This document shows positions 15,814-22,338 of a DNA stretch of 22,338 nt, piece after piece. The translations under genes and the position numbers were made by a program. The stretch lies in contig CAAGGA010000077.1 in NCBI GenBank assembly GCA_900769275.1, positions 1 to 22,338 of the forward strand, written 5' to 3'. The stretch is from an uncultured Prevotella sp. (lineage in GTDB: Bacteria; Bacteroidota; Bacteroidia; Bacteroidales; Bacteroidaceae). Below the pieces are notes generated by a model that was given only the letters and a program-made list of their open reading frames with translations, searched no databases and had not been told where the DNA came from. Each line of letters starts with the position of its first letter. The stretch's first letter is position 1.

Positions 15814-17646
15814 TTAATAGCTATATGTCTCGCGTACATCTACATGAATGCCATCGACATTGGAACCGAGGTTCGGATTGAACACCACGTCTTCAGCCGG
15901 GAATGGCAGGCAGAAATACTGTTTATTGGACACGTTATCCTCTTTCATGAGTGCGACAGGATTGGGAGCAGCCGTCTTGCTGTCATACACCACGTTGGTA
16001 TTGTCCCACGTGCCGTTCTCATAATAAGCCTTGTAGCAGTCGTTGAGATTCCAAAGCACGTTGCGCTGCTGCGCCTTCAGGTCAGCGATACAGAACTCTG
16101 GATTGTAGTATGACACGCGTACATAGTCATACCAGCGGTCGCCCTCCATGGCAAACTCAAGACGGCGTTCTTTCCATATATCGTCCCATGATACGGAAGA
16201 CGGTCTGGAAGCAGACTTTACAGCGCGCTGATGCACCGTGAAATATGCATCGATGACCTCTGAATCCGTTGATGGTGCAGCACCGGGACCTACGTTTGCG
16301 GCTCCGAGCTTAGCCTCCGCATATATCAGATATACATCGGAAAGACGTATGAGGAACGTAGGCACGGAAGACGCCATGCGTCCGTCAGAGCATCCTGCTC
16401 CCTGCTGGTGGTCATAGGTGTCACCATAGATATGCTTTACGCAGTTGGCTCCGGTAGCTGATTCGAGAGAACCGGTAACGCTCTTGTACGTCTTGTCACC
16501 TACGGTACGTCCCTCATATATGAAGTTCAGATAGTCGAATCCCTGCCTGTCCTGCCAGAACTGATCGTAGGAGAAGCCCGGGAGCATCATTGTAGCATGG
16601 AGACGTGAGTCGGTATTGCTGAGCCAAGAGTCCGGTTGTCCGTTCTCCAAATCGACACCGAATGCTTTCTGCAGGTCAACTGAGAGTCCGTTCCATCCTC
16701 CCCATGTGCTTCCCCAGTCGTCAATACCGTTGATTCCGAGGTCACTCTGGTAAGAATTCTGGCGTGTCCAGTTCTCGCCGTCTGCCGTCCAGCGCCATAC
16801 GAGGAGTCCCTCCTTGGTGTAACGGTTGGCGAGTTTGAATACATCCTCATAGTTTTCCTCCAGACCAGAGCCGTTGAATCCTGCGCCCTCAGCCTTGAAA
16901 TGGTCTATTACAGCTTTTGCATATTTGGCAGCGTTGTCGAGATCCGACTGCTCTACCGTGCCTTTTACTCCCGCCTTCGTAAGATATACCTTGGCGAGGA
17001 GAGCCTTGGCAGACCACTGGTCAATGCGTCCGTCGGCAAGAGTAAGGGTTTCAGATGCTTTCTCAAGGTTGTCGATAGCCTTTTCGAGTGTCATGATGAT
17101 ATACTCATACACGTCCGTCTTCCATACCTTTTTGGCTGTCTGATACTCGTTTGTCGCAAGGTTTCCGGCATTGTCATGGACGATGGGCACCTCACCGAAA
17201 GTCCTTACCAAGAAGAAATATCCCATGGCTTTCCATACAAGGCACTCTCCCTGACTCTGGAGTCTGGTAGCTTCTGATGCCTTACTATATGCGAGGTTGT
17301 TATACACCATGTTGCTGTGTCCTATGGCAGCCCACAAGGAATACGACATATTGATAAGGTCTTCGTCAGAACCATTGACGGTGAACGTCAGATAAGGGCT
17401 GCTACCCCAATAGTAGTTGCCGGAAAGCACCTCACCGACCTTTATGAAGCCACGCTGGAAATCGTACCAGGGAGAGTTGTAAAGGTAGTTGGTCGCAGAG
17501 ATACACTGCTCATCCGTCTGGTAATAGTTCTCCACGGTGTAGGAATCCTCCGTCGGTCTGTCAAGGAAATCTTCACAGGAAGAAGCTGTCATCGACAATG
17601 CGGCGGCCACTGCCATATATTTTAGATTGGAAAATTTCATTTTCAT
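15814..17646 (-). CDS. susD: SusD/RagB family outer-membrane glycan-binding lipoprotein
   Basis: Lid protein that pairs with SusC and captures oligosaccharides for import. It has 610 residues, on the long side for the family. The signal peptide ends ASSC with Cys24, followed by the hallmark 'EDFLDRPTEDSYTVENYYQTDE'. The helical TPR core is visible ('GECLVWKAMGYFFLVRTFG', 'DQWSAKALLAKVYL'), as is the C-terminal 'RLSDVYLIYAEAKLG', 'WDDIWKERRLEFAMEGDRWYDYVR' and 'NLNDCYKAY'. The start is either the ATG at 17646 or the one two codons later; both keep the signal peptide. It begins 38 bases after the SusC stop, the normal tight pairing. Its best homologues' glycan would be the quickest clue to the PUL substrate. 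Confidence 0.93.
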   Translation of the reverse strand: MKMKFSNLKYMAVAAALSMTASSCEDFLDRPTEDSYTVENYYQTDEQCISATNYLYNSPWYDFQRGFIKVGEVLSGNYYWGSSPYLTFTVNGSDEDLINMSYSLWAAIGHSNMVYNNLAYSKASEATRLQSQGECLVWKAMGYFFLVRTFGEVPIVHDNAGNLATNEYQTAKKVWKTDVYEYIIMTLEKAIDNLEKASETLTLADGRIDQWSAKALLAKVYLTKAGVKGTVEQSDLDNAAKYAKAVIDHFKAEGAGFNGSGLEENYEDVFKLANRYTKEGLLVWRWTADGENWTRQNSYQSDLGINGIDDWGSTWGGWNGLSVDLQKAFGVDLENGQPDSWLSNTDSRLHATMMLPGFSYDQFWQDRQGFDYLNFIYEGRTVGDKTYKSVTGSLESATGANCVKHIYGDTYDHQQGAGCSDGRMASSVPTFLIRLSDVYLIYAEAKLGAANVGPGAAPSTDSEVIDAYFTVHQRAVKSASRPSSVSWDDIWKERRLEFAMEGDRWYDYVRVSYYNPEFCIADLKAQQRNVLWNLNDCYKAYYENGTWDNTNVVYDSKTAAPNPVALMKEDNVSNKQYFCLPFPAEDVVFNPNLGSNVDGIHVDVRETYSY

Positions 17647-17684
17647 AATATTCTTTTTATTCCGGGAATTATAGAAAAGAGGAT

Positions 17685-20600
17685 TTAGAATGATACATTC
17701 AGACCGAACGAACAGGTTGTCGGTGACGGATAACGTCCGTTGTCAAGTCCCATTACATTCTGCGAAGTGGTAGATACGCCGATTTCCGGGTCATATCCAT
17801 CATATCCGGTAATGGTCAGAAGGTTCTGAATATTACAATAGACACGTAGGCTCTCCAGTCCCCACTTGGAAATCATCTTCTTCGGGAAAGTATAACCGAG
17901 AGCAATGTTCTTCAGACGAACGTACGAACCATCCTCTATATAGCGATCACTCCAGCGATCGTTGTCGTTCGGGTCGGAAATGCTGACACGCGGCAAGGTG
18001 CAATTGTTGTCTGCAAGCTTCACGTTGTGGATATCTTCGTACCAGTTATATACGAGTTCTCCGTCGCCGCGGTCCACTCCCTTGGAGTAGTCCTTGTTCG
18101 GGTCGATAGGCATAAGCTGCGCACGACCATTGACATCTGTTATCTGATTAGTCCAGAGGCTGTTCATGTGAGTCAGCTTCATCTTCATGTAGTTTCCTAC
18201 CTTGTTGCCTACGGAACCATTGATAAAGATATTCAGGTCGAAGTTCTTATAGCGGAAAGTGTTGTTGAATCCGAAAGTATATTTCGGCAGTGGAGAGCCG
18301 ATGTTGGTGCGGTCGTTTTCGTCAATGACACCGTCACCATTGAGGTCTTTGTACTTTATATCGCCGACATACACAGTAGAGCTCTTTGAGAAAACTCCGT
18401 TTATCGGATAAGAAGCGGGCTTGGCAGAGGACTCTATATCTTCAAGCGAGGTATAGAGACCGTCACATACATAGCCATAGAAATTGAAGAGAGACTCTCC
18501 GACGTTAGTCAGTGACACCACGTCAGTCCACTGACCATATCCTACGAGAGGCTGTGCGTTAGCACCTGAGCCGAGGGATACGAGCTTGTTCTTGTTGAAA
18601 GAGAGTTGCAGCTCAGCATCCCACTGGAAGTCACCCTGGAATGGATGAGCACCGAGTGTAATCTCAAGACCGGAGTTGCGGATAGTACCGTAGTTGCCGT
18701 AAGGTGCGTTCAACTTTGACGAACCGTTACCCTGTGTTCCCATATATGAAGGCAACTGGAGTTGCATCAGCATATCCTTTGACTCCTTGCGATACCAGTC
18801 GATGACGAGTGTGAGACGGTCGTTGAAGAATCCGAGATCAAGTCCGAAATTCAGCTGTTCCTGTGACTCCCACTTCACGCCTGTGTTGGCGATCTGGGCA
18901 GGACGATATGACTTTCCAAGATCTGATTCCATAACGGAAAGAGGTGAGCCCCACTTATATCCACCGATATTGGAGTTACCCGTCTGACCCCAGCCGAGAC
19001 GGAGTTTACCGTTTGACAGCCATTTGCCGACAGCATCGGCAACGAACTTTTCCATACCGAAACGCCATGAGGCAGCTGCAGAGTGGAAACCTGCCCAACG
19101 ATTGTCCGAACCGAAGTTGGAAGAACCGTCACGGCGGTACGTGTAAGTAAGGTTATAGAGGGAGTTATAGCTATAAGTCAGACGGCCGAAGAATGATGCC
19201 ATTGAAGATGAACCGAAACCATGACTGATGGACGGAGTGCCGTCACCGAGTGCCGGATTGTGTACATAGTCTGAGGGCAGCTTGGTACTAGATAAAGCAC
19301 TGTACTCATACTTGCTTTCCCAACACTCCTGACCCAACATCGCTGTCACGGAATGTACGTCGAACGTGTGGCTGTATGTGACATAGTTCTTGATCTGCCA
19401 GTATTTGTTTGTATTGTTCTGTATGCGGCTGGAATTCGTAGTGCGCTTCCATGCGCCGAGACTTACCATCGGCTCATAGGTCTCGCCTTTTGACGTGCCG
19501 AGGTCAAAACCGAGTTCCGTATGCCATGTCAAGTCCTTGAAAGGCTTGACATCAAAGAAAATGTTACCGTTGAGCTTCTGGCGGTTGAGCAGTATGTCAT
19601 CATACATCGCCATGGCTATCGGGTTGGGAGAAGTGAAACCCTCCTGTGACACGGAGGAATACTCACCGTTAATGTCGTATATCTGAATATTGGGGGGAGT
19701 GGTCAGAGAATATGATATAAGTCCCTCTTCCGAGTCTGCAAGCTTCAGGTCATCGTTTGTATTGGAATAGGTAACAGACAGACCGAGCTTCAGCCAGCTC
19801 TTCAACTGCGCATCAAGGTTGGTGCGGATGGAGAGACGGTCGAACTTTGAACCTATAATGGTACCCTCCTGACTCATGTACGAGCCTGACACGTAATACT
19901 GCACCTTGTCCGTACCACCCTGTGCGCTGACCTGATGGGAGTGCTGTATAGCAGTCTGGAAGACAGCATCCTGCCAGTTCGTGCCCTTGCCGAGGAGTGA
20001 GGGGTCAATGAGTTCCGCCGAGATGGTACCCTCACCTACCCTGTAGAAATCATTTGCATACTCTGCAAACTCACGGAGGTTGAGCATGTCAAGACGCTTT
20101 GCCTGACGATTGACAGCGAACATACCGTTGTATGAGAACTTGGCTTCGCCCGCCTTACCGCGCTTGGTCGTGATGAGTACCACACCGTTGGCACCCTGCG
20201 CACCGTAGATAGCCGTAGCTGAAGCGTCCTTGAGGATTTCCATGCTAACGATGTCTGCGGGATCGATAGTGGAAAGCGGGGATATGGTAGAGTTGCTTCC
20301 ATTGCCGAGAGCGTCTCCGAGACCGTAGTCAGCACCTGACGTGCCCTGACTCTGGACTATCACTCCGTCTATGACGTAAAGCGGTTCGGCCTTTGAATTG
20401 ATGGTTGCTGTACCACGCACGCGGATTGCGGAACTGGAACCCGGTGCACCGGATGTCTGCACTGCCGTAACACCTGCTGCGCGTCCCTGCAACGACTGAT
20501 CGAGCGAAGTGATGACAGAACCTTTAATAGCACTCTCGCCCACGGAAACGGATGAACCTGAGATGTCACTCTTCTTCATCGTACCGTAGCCTACCACCAC

Positions 20601-20927
20601 CATTTCCTGCAGTGTAGTCTCATCGCTCTTCATGACGACCTTGATGTCCTTGCGACCAGAGACCCGGACTTCCTGCGTCTGATAGCCTACATAAGAGAAT
20701 GTCAGCACGGCGTTGGCATTCTTGACCTTGAGGGAGAACTTACCGTCGAAGTCTGTCACCGTACCGTTCTGAGTACCTTTCTCACGTACTGTCGCACCTA
20801 TTGTCGGTTCACCTTGATCATCAACGACGATACCTGTCACATTGACCTGTGCCGTCACAGAAGCCGAGAAGAACACTAACAGCGAGAGCAACGCAAGTCT
20901 AATGCTGAAAGTTTTTTCAGTCTTCAT
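17685..20927 (-). CDS. susC: SusC/RagA family TonB-linked outer-membrane transporter
   Basis: TonB-dependent 22-strand barrel that imports oligosaccharides across the outer membrane together with SusD. It has 1080 residues with a signal peptide cut after about residue 26 (SVTA-Q). A carboxypeptidase-D-like regulatory domain spans about 28-100 ('VTGIVVDDQGEPTIGATV', 'TDFDGKFSL'). A TonB-box-like 'LQEMVVVGYG' (106-115) follows, then the plug with 'RVRGTATINSKAEPLYVIDG' and 'ILKDASATAIYGAQGANGV'. The barrel ends in an aromatic C-terminus (CSFGLNVSF). No extra N-terminal STN (anti-sigma signalling) domain is present, so regulation is probably by another system outside the window. It is the first gene of the operon. 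A -7 promoter box lies about 80 bases upstream. Confidence 0.95.
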   Translation of the reverse strand: MKTEKTFSIRLALLSLLVFFSASVTAQVNVTGIVVDDQGEPTIGATVREKGTQNGTVTDFDGKFSLKVKNANAVLTFSYVGYQTQEVRVSGRKDIKVVMKSDETTLQEMVVVGYGTMKKSDISGSSVSVGESAIKGSVITSLDQSLQGRAAGVTAVQTSGAPGSSSAIRVRGTATINSKAEPLYVIDGVIVQSQGTSGADYGLGDALGNGSNSTISPLSTIDPADIVSMEILKDASATAIYGAQGANGVVLITTKRGKAGEAKFSYNGMFAVNRQAKRLDMLNLREFAEYANDFYRVGEGTISAELIDPSLLGKGTNWQDAVFQTAIQHSHQVSAQGGTDKVQYYVSGSYMSQEGTIIGSKFDRLSIRTNLDAQLKSWLKLGLSVTYSNTNDDLKLADSEEGLISYSLTTPPNIQIYDINGEYSSVSQEGFTSPNPIAMAMYDDILLNRQKLNGNIFFDVKPFKDLTWHTELGFDLGTSKGETYEPMVSLGAWKRTTNSSRIQNNTNKYWQIKNYVTYSHTFDVHSVTAMLGQECWESKYEYSALSSTKLPSDYVHNPALGDGTPSISHGFGSSSMASFFGRLTYSYNSLYNLTYTYRRDGSSNFGSDNRWAGFHSAAASWRFGMEKFVADAVGKWLSNGKLRLGWGQTGNSNIGGYKWGSPLSVMESDLGKSYRPAQIANTGVKWESQEQLNFGLDLGFFNDRLTLVIDWYRKESKDMLMQLQLPSYMGTQGNGSSKLNAPYGNYGTIRNSGLEITLGAHPFQGDFQWDAELQLSFNKNKLVSLGSGANAQPLVGYGQWTDVVSLTNVGESLFNFYGYVCDGLYTSLEDIESSAKPASYPINGVFSKSSTVYVGDIKYKDLNGDGVIDENDRTNIGSPLPKYTFGFNNTFRYKNFDLNIFINGSVGNKVGNYMKMKLTHMNSLWTNQITDVNGRAQLMPIDPNKDYSKGVDRGDGELVYNWYEDIHNVKLADNNCTLPRVSISDPNDNDRWSDRYIEDGSYVRLKNIALGYTFPKKMISKWGLESLRVYCNIQNLLTITGYDGYDPEIGVSTTSQNVMGLDNGRYPSPTTCSFGLNVSF

Positions 20928-21008
20928 AGATTAATAGTTTTAGTTATTGATATTTATTGAAATGTATATTTTAGGTTATAGTATATTAGCAGCACCATTC
21001 ATTGAGTG

Positions 21009-21016
21009 CAAAATTA
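21009..21016 (-). promoter_or_regulatory. -7 promoter box upstream of susC
   Basis: Minus-strand TAATTTTG matches the Bacteroidetes TAnnTTTG consensus and lies 81 bases ahead of the susC ATG. No good -33 TTTG is seen at the expected distance, which would suit an activator-dependent PUL promoter. Confidence 0.45.
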
Positions 21017-21029
21017 CTTGTAAAAAACG

Positions 21030-21067
21030 AAAGTATGTAATATAATTTTATCATTTGATGATACTTT
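21030..21067. promoter_or_regulatory. Dyad-symmetric AT-rich site next to the susC promoter
   Basis: aaagtat (21030-21036) is mirrored by atacttt (21061-21067), and inside lies tatcat-ttg-atgata (21049-21063). The site is about 14-50 bases upstream of the susC -7 box, where an activator would bind. It is only a candidate operator; the regulator is not in the window. Confidence 0.3.
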
Positions 21068-21088
21068 TATAAAAAATGATATATTTTT

Positions 21089-21168
21089 ACGGTTCTATGT
21101 TTTTGCGGTTTTACGGTCGCTTCGCTTTTACGGAGGCTACACTATATTCCGCACAACCGCATAACCGT
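21089..21168. repeat. Imperfect inverted-repeat element (ACGGTT...AACCGT)
   Basis: The left arm 21089-21116 (acggtt, an 8-base insertion, then ttgcggttttacgg) pairs imperfectly with ccgcacaaccgcataaccgt (21149-21168). The middle holds tcgcttcgcttttacggaggctac. It is non-coding and resembles Bacteroidetes intergenic repeat elements. Confidence 0.55.
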
Positions 21169-21172
21169 ATAA

Positions 21173-21242
21173 TGTCTTGCACGGAAATAACCTGACCACT
21201 TTTTGGCAAAAAAAAGTTATCAAGTTATTTCCGTGCAAGACA
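21173..21242. repeat. 70-bp element with perfect 19-bp inverted repeats
   Basis: tgtcttgcacggaaataac (21173-21191) is exactly complementary to gttatttccgtgcaagaca (21224-21242), with a 32-base loop containing a run of eight As (Ts on the minus strand). It lies between the GH9 stop and susC. It could act as a terminator for GH9 or be a small non-autonomous repeat element. The remaining part of the 437-base gap (21243-21364) shows no supported gene. Confidence 0.7.
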
Positions 21243-21364
21243 GTAACATCTATGCTTTTGCCTCTGTACTATTTGGTCTTATTCGCAATCCTCCGATGTT
21301 TCTCCGTCCATACTGACTGTATCCTGTGAGGAATGGTTTCCCTGCGGCATGGGTATCAGACTGT

Positions 21365-22319
21365 TTACCGGCTGAGAACAGCATCAAGCCATGACATGAG
21401 ACCTACAAGATATGCGTTCCAGTTGATGGCTATCTCATTGCTTGCATAACTGTTCATGTCATCTGTATATGATTCGTCCGGTGCATTTGACGGATATGTC
21501 TTGCAGGTCTCACGGTCCTGCTGCCCAGGATTTGGACCACCAGCGAGGAACCCCGGCAATGGAGCCTCTACTCCGTCGGCATGAGAAATACGCTGGTGAG
21601 GGTGCATCACGGGTTTCGTTCCGAAGCTTGTCACAAAGCAATAACCCGTAGCATTCCTGCCAAGGAGATAGTCAGCATCTGATATTGCCGCATCGAGATA
21701 CTTGCGGTCAGCTGTCAGAGTATAGGCATAGAGGAAAGCTATACCCTGTCCTGCGCACATCTCACTGTTGCTTCCCCAAGGGAAATCCTGCGGTCGGTTA
21801 CCGTGAGGACAATGGAATGAGGAGGTGGGAATGCGTGATATGCAGTCATTGCAGAATGCCAACAGGTCAGATTTCATCTTCTGTACATCTATACCGAGGT
21901 CTTCCACCTTATTTAATATAGAGTGGTTGAGCCATTGTTGCACACCGAGTCCTGCTACATTTCCCCATGTCGGCACGGAATAGTCCTTAGGAGCAAACTG
22001 TTTTGCCTGCTCGAGATATGCGTTCTGCCCCGTCGCAAGGAACAATTCCGTAGCAGCCCAGAAGAACTCGTCCTCTGCATTGTTGTCGCCGTATGCGCCT
22101 GTAAACACTTTTGGCTCATACTTTTCGTTCATTGCGTTCTGATTATAGTACTCATGAGGATTTCTGACAGCCCAAGCATAGGCACGTTCAGCCATTTGCA
22201 GAGCCTGCCCGGCAAAGCGACGATAAGCAGGATATTCACCATAGATGCGTGCAGCAAGTGTCATCGTTGCTGCAAAATCAAGCGTTGCCTGTGTCGTTTT
22301 CTGCACGACGTACCTCTGT
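21365..22319 (-). CDS. Glycoside hydrolase family 9 endoglucanase, C-terminal part (truncated by contig end)
   Basis: C-terminal part of an inverting beta-1,4-glucanase. The frame stays open to the contig end; the GTG at 22306 is an internal valine in 'QRYVVQKTTQATLDFAATM', a typical GH9 mid-protein motif, so the start is outside the window. Visible GH9 signatures are 'DYLLGRNATGYCFVTSFG', then 'HPHQRISHADG' with the active-site histidine and arginine, 'PLPGFLAGGPNPGQQD', and the catalytic acid Glu in 'YASNEIAINWNAYLVGLM' close to the end. The N-terminal Ig-like domain and the catalytic-base DAGD region are missing because of the truncation, not because of decay. It ends 437 bases upstream of susC on the same strand and probably belongs to the same PUL. 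The last 19 bases of the window are adapter and are excluded. Confidence 0.9.
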
Positions 22320-22338
22320 AGATCGGAAGAGCGTCGTG
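22320..22338. other. Illumina adapter read-through at contig end
   Basis: agatcggaagagcgtcgtg matches the beginning of the Illumina TruSeq universal adapter complement (AGATCGGAAGAGC followed by GTCGTG) over all 19 bases. It is artificial sequence left in the assembly and should be trimmed. The first base could equally be genomic. Confidence 0.95.

Noticed and set aside
21243..21364. Possible C-terminal extension of GH9 in another frame (ending MDGETSEDCE)
   Set aside because: GH9 ends normally after the NEIAINWNA motif with TAA; the short downstream frame needs an assumed frameshift and has no recognisable content.
22304..22306. GTG as the start of the GH9 protein
   Set aside because: The frame is open upstream (QRYVV...) in a typical GH9 internal motif and there is no signal peptide; it is an internal valine codon of a truncated gene.

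Overview
The window looks like a metagenome-assembled contig end from a Bacteroidales bacterium, most likely Prevotella-like. The signs are a SusC/SusD polysaccharide utilization locus (PUL), TAnnTTTG-type promoter boxes, BspA-type LRR proteins with a type IX secretion-like tail, lipoproteins with short signal peptides, and many short palindromic intergenic repeats. The assignment rests on gene content and style only. The last 19 bases match an Illumina adapter and are not genomic.

Left part (1-4155). The plus strand carries the end of an RND-type efflux periplasmic adaptor followed by its TolC-like outer-membrane partner. It closes with a terminator after a curious tandem array of mini-hairpins. 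Converging from the minus strand are four small housekeeping genes, read right to left: a 59-residue winged-helix protein, a YjbQ family protein, an inositol-monophosphatase-family phosphatase and a rhodanese-like lipoprotein.

Middle part (4362-9060). A 1237-residue BspA-type leucine-rich-repeat protein is preceded in the same transcription unit by a tiny acidic protein. A run of seven Gs breaks the reading frame of that tiny gene. The LRR gene itself changes sharply in base composition near position 6540 and contains a run of eight Cs. About 730 bases upstream of the tiny gene hold its promoter and several repeat/palindrome elements.

Right part (9061-22319). The minus strand holds a PUL, read right to left: the C-terminal half of a GH9 endoglucanase (cut by the contig end), a 437-base gap with promoter and two inverted-repeat elements, then SusC, SusD, an SGBP-B-like surface glycan-binding lipoprotein, an IPT/TIG-repeat lipoprotein with two near-identical carbohydrate-binding-like modules, a GH5 endoglucanase lipoprotein, a strong hairpin/terminator, and a GH26-fold lipoprotein. 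The set points to a beta-1,4-linked glucan (xyloglucan, mixed-linkage glucan or glucomannan). Surface lipoproteins capture the polymer, GH5 and GH9 cut it, and SusCD imports the oligosaccharides.

The most unusual item is the GH26-like protein. It keeps the GH26 framework, but both catalytic glutamates appear replaced by alanine, so it may have become a binding or sensing protein. The broken small gene ahead of the LRR gene, with G/C tracts that could slip, is the second.
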